DNA from: Trichoplax adhaerens
Lineage: Eukaryota; Placozoa; Uniplacotomia; Trichoplacea; Trichoplacidae
NCBI RefSeq assembly: GCF_000150275.1
Contig: NW_002061020.1
Span: forward strand, 1-25,644
Length of the DNA stretch: 25,644 nt
Direction of reading: 5' to 3'
Position 1 is the first letter of the stretch, and each line of letters begins with the position of its first letter. Both the position numbers and the translations under genes were made by a program. This document shows, piece by piece, positions 9,593-19,801 of this stretch. The notes beneath the pieces were generated by a model. That model made no database searches. It was not told the origin of the DNA and saw only the letters and a program-made list of their open reading frames with translations.

Positions 9593-12500
9593 CTTAACTT
9601 TATTTTGTTGCTTGCGTAGACTTGTACAACATATAAAAAATACATGTAAAATACTCCGCTTGTAAATTTACTGCAGTATATCGCTCATTCTACGAAGTAT
9701 TATAAAATTATGACTGCTCAGTAAAATCTGGAATTATGTGACCATCGATAAATTAGAAATGGAAATATTTTGAACGATAGCTTTCCATAAATATTAAACA
9801 TGCATAAAGGAAACTATACCCTTTTCGGTAGCATGGATTATAAATAATTATCAAACAATATAGGGTGCTACTTTGTCATGGCAAATTAGAACTTCCATAA
9901 ATTGTAATTGCAGTAAGTTCTTAGTTAACATACGGTAAGTATATGTAATAAAATTGGAAGGGATGTTTATCTATTATGAGCTATTTCAAGAGATTCTTGC
10001 TCCGTTATAACTAATTATATCAATGCATTAGTCTACCATGCCATTACAGATGAGGTCCAACGTTTGTTAATAAAAACGGACAAGTCTTCAGTCAATACGT
10101 ATGAAAAAATTGAGTACTCATGAATCTGTTAAAATTTCTTAGTAGTTTAATGGTCTTTATGGTAATCAAGATTTGTATCTAGAGGAAAAGTACTGTAGTA
10201 AAGATATTGCGCCACAGCATAAACACTGAAACTGAAACCTTAACTGTGGCAATTGTACAAATTCCAAGTAAAATCAAATTGCGGATAGTGAATATTACTA
10301 TAATAACTAGATTACGAAGTCTTCTACTACGGCTCCTCTTGATAAGGATAAAGCAATATTCCCAAAACCGATAAAGTTTTAAAATTGTAATAGGATTAAA
10401 GTAAATAAGTGAAGAATGATTTAAATCGAAAACATAAAAGAATAATAAAGTAGAGAATAGGCTAATAGATATTGACTTAAAATTTCATTTCAATGTCAGT
10501 GCAAAAGCTCTAAGAATCCAAATCAGAGGAAACATGTTTGGAAATCATTTCTAGGAGCACGTTGCTTAATGAAGTAATAATTCTGATGATGATTTAAATT
10601 GAAGGTATACTGTAGTTAAAACTGATGATATGGGAAACGATAAAGAGGAGAATGTGATTGATGATTATTTTATTTTAAGCATTTGCTTCAAATACTGTAA
10701 GCTACACTTTCAAATCATAATTGATGAACTTCTTGAAACGCGTTTTAATCGCCATTATTTAATTAACTGAGTAACCTCCATAATAATGATATTAAAATTA
10801 TAACTTAAAATTATATCCTTCATTCAAAATACAGGAATAAATAATAAAGCTGAGAGTTAATCCACGAATAATTTGATTTGAAACAGTAAATTTAAATTCA
10901 AATTCTAGAAAGCAATTTAAAAATAATTTCAAAGGTCTATTATTTGACGGAGTACTTCCAGCTCGGGAATAATTCAATTGGATGCATGAGTTTAATTGAA
11001 TAAAATAACGTATAAATGACGTAGGATCGAATTAACAAATGTTTTATCTAAAGATTAATTTCAAATGCTCTTATTGGAATACAGTGAGACCCGTATCGCT
11101 TCAATGAATCATTGATCAAAAGATTGTTAGCTCTAAAGCGTAACTCAATGTTAAATTAAGAATACGGAAAAAAGAAATAGTAAAGAATTTATTCTTCCTT
11201 AAATATTACTTCTAAACGCCTTAGTTAAGGAAGTACGTTTAAAACCCACATCAGAGAAAAACAAATAAAAATCGTTTCCAGGGCCTACACTTATGAAAAT
11301 AATTGAGCTAGTTTTACCGAAAGATGATCCAGAAACTGTCTGTCCTGTATTTTCCATCATCTACCTGTTAAAGGATAATAATTGCATTTCTGATTGGAAT
11401 GTCTTACTTGCTTGCGCTATTACTAATCTCGTAGTTGCTTTCAAGATCAGCACAATCACGTCAGCTAGATTTTACTTGAAAGAAATAGCTTCAATAGATC
11501 CTTAACGATGTCAATATGTAATAAAACAATAAGCCCACTAAATATAGATTCCGAATTTAGTTAATTAAAGACGTAAATAGCTTTAAATGGGTACTTCAAA
11601 CTCAAACAGTTATCGCTACATTACAGGATATTGAGTAGTACAATAATAAAATGGAGCTTGAATTAGTAAAGATCGTGATCAAAATACCATTCCTATTAGC
11701 AAGTTTCAAGGATATTAAATGTAACGCGGAAATGTATTAAGTACTATACTGTTGAGAAGAAATGGATTGCTTTAATGTCAGTTGGAAGTAAGATTCTCGA
11801 TTGTAATAAATTGAAAATTTTAAACCAGTTATAGTATTAATTAAATTTCAGTGGTTTTGGCATCAAAGGCTGTAATTATCTTGGAAGTCTATATAGTAAG
11901 ATAATCGAGTTATAAATTTTCTTTTAATGTATTGCTTTGTACAGAATACGCTCATGTTCACTTGAATAGGTGGCTTATTAGTATAAATTAAAGGCGATCT
12001 TTAACCATGGCGTATGCGATATTGTACTATTATTGATCGACTTTGAGTAATGAAAGCGATCAAGTTGAGGGTTGGTTCTAACTCAATCCTCCATTTTACG
12101 ATACTATACACTTTGGAGCATGAAATTTTGCAAATACTATTCATTTTAGATGGTCTATAGATTTGACATCCTGAGCCAGACATGGCAATAGTATCCTAGT
12201 TAGCCTGAATTTATATTTGGAGGGTATTATCCTTTGCATCACTTTATTTACTGAATGGTAAAATAGTAGATTTTATTTCATAAGTATAAAGCCTTTCTCG
12301 GATAAAAACTAAGAAATGTAATTTTAAAAGGCGACTTACGCGAAGACAAATGAATTAAACGTATAGTACTATATTTATAACCGAAATAATCGTATTAATC
12401 AGTCGCTAGAGTAACTGCGTACTACAAGATTACTTTAATCCAAAATTTCGATGATTTTCCTTATAACTATAAAGTTTAATCTAAAGGATATTTATGTGAA

Positions 12501-13213
12501 GGAAGTGGAATGCTTGTAATCTATATTTTAGATTGATTCTTGAGAGACTATAGCATATTATAACATCATGTTCCAGTGAGAAAATTCGGAGTCTTTATCC
12601 TCTTCAACTATACGGTATTATATTGATAGGCGATTAGTCATATTAATCAGTTACTGGAGTGACTAGGCACTACTAGATAGCTTTAATTCAAAGTTTCGGT
12701 GGTTTTCCATATAATGTAAAGTGTAATCTAAAGGGCACTTTGTAAACAAGGCAGAATGCATGTAACCTATGTTTTAGTTAAGTTTCTAGAGAGACTTCGG
12801 CGTATTGTAACGTGATGCTCCAGTGAGCTAATTTTTGATGATTATCCCCTACAAATTTTGGCATGGAATTTAAAGGTGATCTATAGATGACAAGATGAGT
12901 TGAAATATTCTTGTCACATTTATGACAACTGTAAGTTACTAATAGGCAGTTGCTTGGAATAGTTGCTAAAATTTGAGCGATACGGAGATCATTTCTATCC
13001 ATACTGTGGAGTGTTAAGTATCAGTAGTTTTATCACTGACTCAGCAGCATGTTTTTCCACGTCGTATTGATATTAATACTTAAAAAATTTCTAAAAAACT
13101 GTAGAGATAACTTATTGCACTATGTCACTTTAGCTTACGTAACCCACTAAAGCTTAAATTAAAAAAATATCTTTTTATCGAGTGACCATACCGAGCACAG
13201 TTTCAAGTTATTG
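9593..13213. other. Gene-poor, repeat-derived region
   Basis: No exon chain is supported. Open frames of about 60-75 codons (11293-11505 plus, 12001-12183 and 12778-13002 minus) are within what chance gives in such AT-rich sequence. The region contains the 248-bp tandem repeat and more diverged relatives of it around 11840-12190. The 5' exons of the minus-strand membrane-protein gene may lie here unrecognised. Confidence 0.4.
12361..12850. repeat. Tandem direct repeat, two diverged units of about 248 bp
   Basis: Unit 1 is about 12361-12608 and unit 2 about 12609-12850. Matching anchors include TATTAATCAG (12393 and 12641), then GATTTTCC against GGTTTTCC, AATCTAAAGG, TTTTAG, AGAGACT and CCAGTGAG in the same order. 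Indels and many substitutions show that the duplication is old. Part of the unit (GGTTTT, TCTATAGAT blocks) recurs at about 11840-12190, suggesting a third, older copy. Confidence 0.7.
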
Positions 13214-13835
13214 TAACTATCATAATAGCGCAAGATTGTCAGGCGTGCCTATACTGCTGTAATAAAATTATATTACTGTAGTACCATAAATAACGTACAT
13301 AGTTCATCCACATAGTACTCTTGTTATATCAAATCTGGAAAGGTATAAATAGTCGTATTTTACTAGAATAAAATGAAGAAAATGGTGAATTAGTATTTTT
13401 AGGATAAGCAGCTATTAAGTTATCAAGATCGTAACCATATTGTTTGGTGACTTAAAGACTTTGATTAAGAAAGAATAGAATGATTTCTTCCATTAAAATA
13501 GCGGTTTAAAGATTTTTTTAAAGGGTTTTCAATAGCTGGTTACGATCTATTTACGATATTGATTTTACTTATTACAGCGGCGATCGTAAGGAATCATAAA
13601 AATACATTCATTTACAAGATCGAACATGCTATCGTGCCGCAGATTACAGTACTAAAATTATGGCGATTTAAGTAGCGCATCTTTAAAGAAGAAGATGACA
13701 TCTTTTATTTTTTAAGCACATCAGGGAGTGTGATCCATTCTGAATTAAGATATTACTGATGATAGTAGGGTGTAAGGATCCAGGGGGTGGAATGTTACTT
13801 CGCATTGTCTTTCATTAGCCTCTAATTAATTAAAC
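13214..13835 (+). repeat. Left direct repeat flanking the ankyrin gene
   Basis: About 620 bp that match 18576-18940 followed by 19802-20038 in the same orientation. Shared blocks in order include TTGTTATATCAAATCTG, ATGGTGAATTAGT, GCTATTAAGTTAT, GGCGATCGT, AAGGAATC, ACTAAAATTATGG, GATGACATCTTTTATTTT and TCTTTCATTAG. No frame runs through it, so it looks like a non-coding repeat or segmental duplication. This copy is uninterrupted. Confidence 0.8.
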
Positions 13836-14453
13836 CTCTTCTGCACTATAATATGATACGGTAGCATCTGAAATATGTAGAGTCGAACATTAAAGCTAAT
13901 ACATTTAAAATATGGACGCTTTTGTGATCACCTTTACCGTTTAATAATACATAGCTTAGCCTGCAGTTATCATATTGTTTTGATTGGATTCACCTATGCA
14001 GCATGCTAAGACAATTTATATCAAAAATACTGCAGTCAATTTTAGTCGATTATCATTACTTTAGATCTATAATTAATAGTGAAGTACTGTTACTATGCAG
14101 TATAGGAGATCTTAATCCAGATTTGTAGGCACTGGTTATCGTAGAAAATTCAAAGACCATGTATTAAAAATCATGTTGAGTAAACCCTGAAATTTACTGT
14201 AACTTCTTAATTATATTTAAGCGAAGAAAATCGTATCATAACCACCGCTTTGAATATAATTAATATTCCTGTATGTTTCATATTCTGAGTCTTCGTATTG
14301 TATTCTTCATCTTTATATTCTAACCTTAATATTTCATCTAAACTATTGCAATTTGGAGCTGCTGTTATAATTTTCTTAATGACATCTGTTTAATTCTTGG
14401 TCAAGAATTACAGAAAAAAACTCTTTTCTGATTTCCCATTAATAAAATCAATT
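13836..14453. other. 3' flank of the ankyrin gene
   Basis: No gene is seen. It contains TACAGTA-type motifs and, nearest the ankyrin gene, two adjacent inverted repeats and a probable polyadenylation signal. Confidence 0.4.
14391..14430. repeat. Two back-to-back inverted repeats downstream of the ankyrin gene
   Basis: TAATTCTTG / CAAGAATTA at 14391-14410 has 9-bp arms and a 2-nt spacer. CAGAAAA / TTTTCTG at 14411-14430 has 7-bp arms and a 6-nt loop. They abut with no gap. Neither has the GC-rich stem plus T-run of a bacterial terminator. They would lie just past the probable poly(A) site. Confidence 0.6.
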
Positions 14454-14459
14454 TTTATT
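14454..14459 (-). promoter_or_regulatory. Probable polyadenylation signal AATAAA of the ankyrin gene
   Basis: On the minus strand AATAAA begins 69 nt after the stop codon at 14528-14530. The position suits a short eukaryotic 3' UTR, though the hexamer is common in AT-rich DNA. Confidence 0.4.
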
Positions 14460-14527
14460 GCATTTTGGATGAAGATATTGATAGTTCAAAATCATTACTT
14501 GCAATAGCATGCTCTGAAACACTTCGT

Positions 14528-17500
14528 TCATAATCTTCTCTTTAACAGACCTTCTAAATCATTCTGAGTTGTAGCAATATCCAAAATCGTTGCTACTAAG
14601 TTAGAACAGCCGGCATCCATTAAAAGATTAAGTAGCTGTAATGTTGTTCGTTTATAACAATCTACCTTTACATTATTACTTATCAGTAAATCTATGATCT
14701 TAATAAAAGCTGCTTCATGCTGCTCAAAATTCTCTTTTATAAAACTATCAAAAGATAGGTTAATTTCTTGGCTTTCAGAATCAGAAGATTTACTGTCAAC
14801 AGGTGTTTTTATGATGCGTAAAATGCTTTGATGTCGCTGGTTAATCTGCAGTCGTTTGAATCTAAGCATTATATCCTTGAGTATCTTTAGGAATTTCCTA
14901 AAAAGCACATCTAACCAATTCTCTCCGTAACTATCTGTAATTTTTAAAAATTTGTCTATAGATTTTTGATATAATTTCTGTATTTCTTCCTCCTGCGCTA
15001 TAGTGGCTTCGAGTTCTATACATTTTTGCGGTCCTATTGCAGTTATCAGCTCTTCTAGTATTTTTATGTTACTAGATTCAGCAGCGTAATGCAAAGCTGT
15101 TTTGCCATCATTATCTTGTATTTGAAGCAAATTACTAACTGCTTGCTGTTGTGATCCAGCTAACTTTCTTTGATCTATCCTTAGCCCTTGCATACATTCT
15201 TTTTCTCCATTTCTTGTTCTTCTTATTTTCTGTATTTCTTCCTCCTGCGCTATAGTGTCTTCGAGTTCTATACATTTTTGCGGCCTTATTGCAGTTATCA
15301 GCTCTTCTACTATTTTTGTGTTACTAGATTTAGCAGCGTAATGCAAAGCTGTTTTGCCATCATTATCTTGTATTTGAAGCAAATTACTAACTGCTTGCTG
15401 CTGTGATTCAGCTAACTTTCTTTGATCTATCCTTAGCCCTTGCATACATTCTTTTTCTCCATTTCTTGTTCCTCTTATTTTCTGTATTTCTTCCTCCTGC
15501 GCTATAGTGTCTTCGAGTTCTATACATTTTTGCGGCCTTATTGCAGTTATCAGCTCTTCTAGTATTTTTGTGTTACTAGATTCAGTAGCGTAATGCAAAG
15601 CTGTTTTGCCATCATTATCTTGTATTTGAAGCAAATTACTAACAGCCTGCTGTTGCGATTCAGCTAACTTTCTTTGATCTATCCTTAGCCCTTGCATACA
15701 TTCTTTTTCTCCATTTCTTGTTCCTCTTATTTTCTGTATTTCTTCCTCCTGCGCTATAGTGTCTTCGAGTTCTATACATTTTTGCGGCCTTATAGCGGTT
15801 ATCAGCTCTTCTAGTATTTTTGTGTTACTAGATTCAGCAGCGTAATGCAAAGCTGTTTTGCCATCATTATCTTGTATTTGAAGCAAATTACTAACAGCCT
15901 GCTGCTGCGATTCAGCTAACTTTCTTTGATCTATCCTTAGCCCTTGCATACATTCTTTTTCTCCATTTCTTGTTCCTCTTATTTTCTGTATTTCTTCCTC
16001 CTGCGCTATAGTGTCTTCGAGTTCCATACATTTTTGCGGCCTTATAGCGGTTATCAGCTCTTCTAGTATTTTTGTGTTACTAGATTCAGCAGCGTAATGC
16101 AAAGCTGTTTTGCCATCATTATCTCGTATTTGAAGGAAATTACTAACTGCCTGCTGCTGCGATTCAGCTAACTTTCTTTGATTTACCCTTAGCCCTTGCA
16201 TATGTTCTTTTTCTCCATTTCTTGTTCCTCTTATTTTCTGTATTTCTTCCTCCTGCGCTATAGTGTCTTCGAGTTCTATACATTTTTGCGGCCTTATTGC
16301 GGTTATCAGCTCTTCTACTATTTTTGTGTAACTAGATTCAGCAGCGTAATGCAAAGCTGTTTTGCCATCATCATTTTGTATAAGAAGGAAATTACTAACT
16401 GCCTGCTGCTGTGATTCAACTAACCTTCTTTGATCTATCCATGGCCCTGGAATATATTCTTTTTCTCTATTTCTTATTCCTTTTAACAACTCGCCAACTA
16501 TTTCTACATTCTTTCTAGCAACATAGTGCAAAGCTGTGTTGTCATCTCTATCTTTCATAAGTATTCTTGCTCCTCTATCTATCAACGTTTTAACTATTTT
16601 CACATAGGCACTCTCGGATGCGTAATGCAAAGCCGTTTTGCCTCTACAGGCTCGAAAATTCACTGGAGCACCATATTTTAACATCAGTTCAACAATCTCC
16701 TCATTACCTCTTTCTACAGCATGGTGTAGAGCTAATTTTCTGCAATCGCTTTTAGCGTTTAGAATAAATTTTAAATCATCATAATTTTCTGCAGCTTCTA
16801 AAATTTTCCGAACCATTATCATATTATTTTCTTGAGCAAAAAAAATAAAAAATTCTTGTGTTTTGCTGTCTTTAAAATCTATTTCTGCACCACTATTAAT
16901 AAGAAATTCAACTAATTCTGCACGTACGATTTCAAAGTCATCATCAAAACCGCCGTTCGGGTATAATTCTATATTATATAAGGGGGCATTACCATTATTT
17001 TGTTTAATATTTACCTCAGCTCCATTATCTACAAGTAGTTTAGCTATATCATATTGTCCTTGCTTAGCTGCATAAAGTAAAGGAGTTGTGCCATCGTCAT
17101 TACTAATATTTGCATCCGCTCCGTTTTCTATAAGTAGCCTGGCTATATTAAAATTGCTTCGTGAAACCGCAATAGACAAAAGTGTAGAACGAAATTCAGG
17201 TGAATCAAAAATGAAGAATAAATCTAAAGAAATATTGAAATTATCTTGAGATTTAATATTTGTATCTGCACCATATTTTGTAAGCAGTTTAACTATTTCT
17301 TCGTTTTCACTTATTACTGCATAACATAAAGCTGAATGATGATCATGATCTTGTATATTTACCAAAGCTGAATAAATATCATGATCTTGATTATCTACCA
17401 TAGTGGCATGTTCTAAAATTAGGTTAACAATATCTTCATTTTCCTCTATAGTAGCGTGATGCAAAAGAGTTTTTCCATCATTATCTTGAGCTTTTAGTAA

Positions 17501-18049
17501 GTGTAATAAATATCCTTGATTTTTTAAATGTGTTATATGTTCTTGATTTTCGCAGACTAAAGAATCATCTTCTGAGTTTGTAATTTTATCCTGATCCTGA
17601 TAGGCAGCCTGAATATCTCGATTCACGGATTCAGTATAGCTTCCATTTTCATCTTGAAGCAATGTGGAAGCTTTTGTTTCTTTCTGAAGCAATCTGGCGG
17701 CTCTTAGTTTTTTTATCCTTGCAGTTTCTTCTCTACTTCTCCGAGCCATTTGTGCTAGATTATCCAACAATCTTGGATTCTGTATAGCTTGTAAAATGGT
17801 TTCCAAGATGGCTAAATTATTTTTTTTAGCAAGCTTAGCCATAAAAGTCATATGCGAGTGTTCTTCAACCGTTGTAGTGATTGTACTAATGACAAATGGA
17901 TCATATTGAATTCTTAAGAAAAAATTTTTGTCACCATTCTTTACTGCTTGTCTCAAGACTTCAGCAAGTTTTTTCGCACTTGAATATTTTAAGCTTTTTG
18001 GCCCCGCTTGAGTTGAATTGCTTGACTGCGATAGTCTTCTTGTATCCAT
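14528..18049 (-). CDS. Large intronless ankyrin-repeat protein, 1173 aa
   Basis: One uninterrupted frame from ATG at 18047-18049 to TGA at 14528-14530. Residues 1-180 are a helical, lysine- and glutamine-rich region without a recognised domain. From about residue 185 ankyrin repeats follow (DGKTLLHHA, DGTTPLLYAAKQGQYDIAKLLVDNGA, KLALHHAVERGNEEIVELMLKYGAPVN and others). Residues of about 530-1020 are an 84-residue unit repeated in tandem. The last 150 residues are mainly helical and contain a weak ankyrin-like end. No signal peptide or membrane helix is seen, so a cytosolic or nuclear scaffold is likely; ankyrin repeats bind other proteins and have no catalytic role. The start codon has A at -3 and G at +4, and TATAAAAG lies upstream. 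The lack of introns in a 3.5-kb gene among intron-rich neighbours suggests retroposition or transfer, possibly from a bacterium rich in ankyrin proteins such as Rickettsiales; this is inference only. Confidence 0.92.
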   Translation of the reverse strand: MDTRRLSQSSNSTQAGPKSLKYSSAKKLAEVLRQAVKNGDKNFFLRIQYDPFVISTITTTVEEHSHMTFMAKLAKKNNLAILETILQAIQNPRLLDNLAQMARRSREETARIKKLRAARLLQKETKASTLLQDENGSYTESVNRDIQAAYQDQDKITNSEDDSLVCENQEHITHLKNQGYLLHLLKAQDNDGKTLLHHATIEENEDIVNLILEHATMVDNQDHDIYSALVNIQDHDHHSALCYAVISENEEIVKLLTKYGADTNIKSQDNFNISLDLFFIFDSPEFRSTLLSIAVSRSNFNIARLLIENGADANISNDDGTTPLLYAAKQGQYDIAKLLVDNGAEVNIKQNNGNAPLYNIELYPNGGFDDDFEIVRAELVEFLINSGAEIDFKDSKTQEFFIFFAQENNMIMVRKILEAAENYDDLKFILNAKSDCRKLALHHAVERGNEEIVELMLKYGAPVNFRACRGKTALHYASESAYVKIVKTLIDRGARILMKDRDDNTALHYVARKNVEIVGELLKGIRNREKEYIPGPWIDQRRLVESQQQAVSNFLLIQNDDGKTALHYAAESSYTKIVEELITAIRPQKCIELEDTIAQEEEIQKIRGTRNGEKEHMQGLRVNQRKLAESQQQAVSNFLQIRDNDGKTALHYAAESSNTKILEELITAIRPQKCMELEDTIAQEEEIQKIRGTRNGEKECMQGLRIDQRKLAESQQQAVSNLLQIQDNDGKTALHYAAESSNTKILEELITAIRPQKCIELEDTIAQEEEIQKIRGTRNGEKECMQGLRIDQRKLAESQQQAVSNLLQIQDNDGKTALHYATESSNTKILEELITAIRPQKCIELEDTIAQEEEIQKIRGTRNGEKECMQGLRIDQRKLAESQQQAVSNLLQIQDNDGKTALHYAAKSSNTKIVEELITAIRPQKCIELEDTIAQEEEIQKIRRTRNGEKECMQGLRIDQRKLAGSQQQAVSNLLQIQDNDGKTALHYAAESSNIKILEELITAIGPQKCIELEATIAQEEEIQKLYQKSIDKFLKITDSYGENWLDVLFRKFLKILKDIMLRFKRLQINQRHQSILRIIKTPVDSKSSDSESQEINLSFDSFIKENFEQHEAAFIKIIDLLISNNVKVDCYKRTTLQLLNLLMDAGCSNLVATILDIATTQNDLEGLLKRRL
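14985..16465 (-). repeat. Intragenic tandem array, 252-bp / 84-residue composite ankyrin module
   Basis: The marker TCCTGCGCTA (plus strand) recurs at 14991, 15243, 15495, 15747, 15999 and 16251, a constant period of 252 bp, and DGKTALHYA occurs six times with the same spacing. Each unit has one ankyrin repeat (DGKTALHYAAESSNTKILEE) and a helical linker of about 50 residues (EDTIAQEEEIQKIRGTRNGE, then DQRKLAESQQQAVSNLLQ). Units differ at only a few positions, including silent sites; the outermost are the most diverged. Confidence 0.95.
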
Positions 18050-18575
18050 TTTAATTTACCTCTATATACAACCATACTTGACTCGGTTATAAGTACTTTA
18101 ACTTTTATAGCTATATTTGCGCTTTAAACTAGAAAAAAGTATGCACCCTCATGGACTACTATCTTGATGTATCTGAAGATAGATATACATAACCAGGGAC
18201 TTCATGAATTCATAATAAATTATCAAGTTGCACAGTACTGTCTAATACAGCATAGTGTTAGCTTTCGGTAAAGGTTAAACTCAAGCAGACTCTCTCGACG
18301 CATATATAGGAAAGCAACAACTACGCCTATTTACAGTCTAGGCTTGATTAGAGGTCGTAAACAAACATGACAAATCTAGTAATTAAGCTTTAATCATAGA
18401 ATATCTTAAAAGGAGCATAAAAAAATCTGATCTTGAGTCGCTTGTTGCAATGGCAAAACAGAAGTACACAATTTGAAGATAGCCTTACGCGCTTGCGTAA
18501 AGAAATAACAGCAAAGATTCCTCATCAGACTTAAAGCTATGCATATGATTAACCAATATTATATAACATAACATA
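18050..18575. promoter_or_regulatory. 5' flank and likely promoter of the ankyrin gene
   Basis: On the minus strand TATAAAAG, a consensus TATA box, is at 18109-18102, 53-60 bp before the ATG, which would give a 5' leader of roughly 25-30 nt. AGAGG also lies 9 nt before the ATG and resembles a Shine-Dalgarno site, but such a pentamer is easily met by chance. The rest of the stretch shows no gene; ACAGTACTGT is at 18232-18241. Confidence 0.4.
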
Positions 18576-18940
18576 TAACTATTATCCTTGTCATACAAGA
18601 TTATCAGATATGACTATGCTACTGTAATAAAGTTACCAAATCAACATAAATACGTAGTTTTTCAACAAAATACTTTGTTATATCAAATCTGAAAAGGCAT
18701 AAATAGGTGATGTTTGGTAAATTGTAAAGAAGATGGTGAATTAGTTATTCTTAGTAGAAGCGGCTATTAAGTTATGGAAATGGTAACCATACTATTTAGT
18801 GACGTAAGACTTTAATTAAGGAAGAAGGCAATAGTTTCTTCCATTTAAATTGTGACGAAACGATTATTTATTATGAATTTTTCAAGAGCTAGTGATGATC
18901 TGTTTACGATCTTGACTTTACATCTTACAATGGCGATCGT
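18576..18940 (+). repeat. Right direct repeat flanking the ankyrin gene, first half
   Basis: Matches 13214-13587 in the same orientation, ending at GGCGATCGT. The match resumes at 19802. The exact break point is uncertain by a few tens of bases, because weak similarity can be followed to about 18975. Confidence 0.8.
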
Positions 18941-19801
18941 GATAATTAATCTTGTATCGCCGGAGAACGATACTGATGGATACTGTTTGGCTCGGATTTA
19001 TATGAAAGAATAATCGGATAGCTTTAGCTTAGGGAATAAAAAGTTTACTACATATCGCAACAGCTACTATTTACAGTACTTTTTTATGTCGACCTGTAAT
19101 TAAAGTGTATAACTGTCTTAGTCAATGCTAGTTTTAAAAGGCTTTCATCGCAAGGTTTTAGGAATAGTAGAGCAATAATTGATTACTACAAGAATCTAGT
19201 CTAAAATATAAAGTATTTCAAGCTCAGAGTGAAGTGAAGTCTCTTCTCCCTAGTGAGCTCATCTCTGCAGTTCTTAAATGTATTTCGCTAAATACATTTA
19301 CGACAACTTGATTAGTCTACAATCAGACATAAATCATCAAATGAAATAATTTTTCTCAAATAGAACCTCATCAGTACAAACTCCCGTCACTATGCTGACG
19401 GATTACATTGTTATAATATTAAAAACTCCCGTCACTTTGCTAACGCATTATGCTTTTATAATATTATACTTCTAGAATATTGTTTTACAATAATACTTCA
19501 AACGTGACTCGGCCTTGCGTTGCTATGCAAACGGATTACGTTGTTATAATTATACAATCTCCCGTTGCTTTGCTAACGGATTATGTTCTTATAATATTAT
19601 ACTTCTAGAATATTATTTTACGATAATACTAATATTAGTTATCAACAATTTCGAATAGAGTAGTTATCAATCATCTAATATTAGCTTCACGAAAATATGT
19701 ATTCTTAGTAACTTAACTATATCAAATATAGCTATCAATACAATCAAATATAGCAATCCACATAATCAAATATGGGGTGCATCGCTACACGACTAAACCA
19801 C
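18941..19801. mobile_element. About 860-bp insertion splitting the right direct repeat
   Basis: The left repeat is continuous across GGCGATCGTAAGGAATC (about 13579-13595), whereas here the two sides are separated by about 860 bp. The inserted piece contains the hairpin array at 19380-19630 and no open frame of note. No clear terminal inverted repeats or target-site duplication were found at its ends, so the mechanism is open: insertion here, or deletion from the left copy. Confidence 0.45.
19374..19630 (+). repeat. Array of four hairpin units in two dimers
   Basis: Stem-loops occur at 19384-19401 (CCGTC/GACGG), 19429-19446 (CCGTC/AACGC), 19518-19533 (CGTT/AACG) and 19562-19579 (CCGTT/AACGG), each with an 8-nt loop like GCTTTGCT. 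Units 2 and 4 are followed by the same tail, ATAATATTATACTTCTAGAA and then TATT, while units 1 and 3 are followed by a short ATTAC(A/G)TTGTTATAAT tail. The array is thus a dimer repeated with a period of about 133 bp. Confidence 0.85.

Noticed and set aside
11293-11505. Plus-strand open frame of 70 codons
   Set aside because: Frames of this length are expected by chance in DNA this AT-rich, no domain is recognisable and no splice partners fit.
12778-13002. Minus-strand open frame of 74 codons (and 12001-12183)
   Set aside because: Both lie in the old repeat region. They show no domain, and the repeat copies carry stops in the matching frame.
14391-14430. Bacterial rho-independent terminator for the ankyrin gene
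   Set aside because: The stems are AT-rich and no T-run follows on the minus strand.
15188-16414. Plus-strand open frames inside the ankyrin gene
   Set aside because: They are reverse-strand shadows of the 252-bp repeat; their similarity to each other follows from the repeat.
19374-19630. CRISPR array
   Set aside because: The units have no constant repeat and unique spacers of equal size; the tails are themselves repeated and the genome is eukaryotic.
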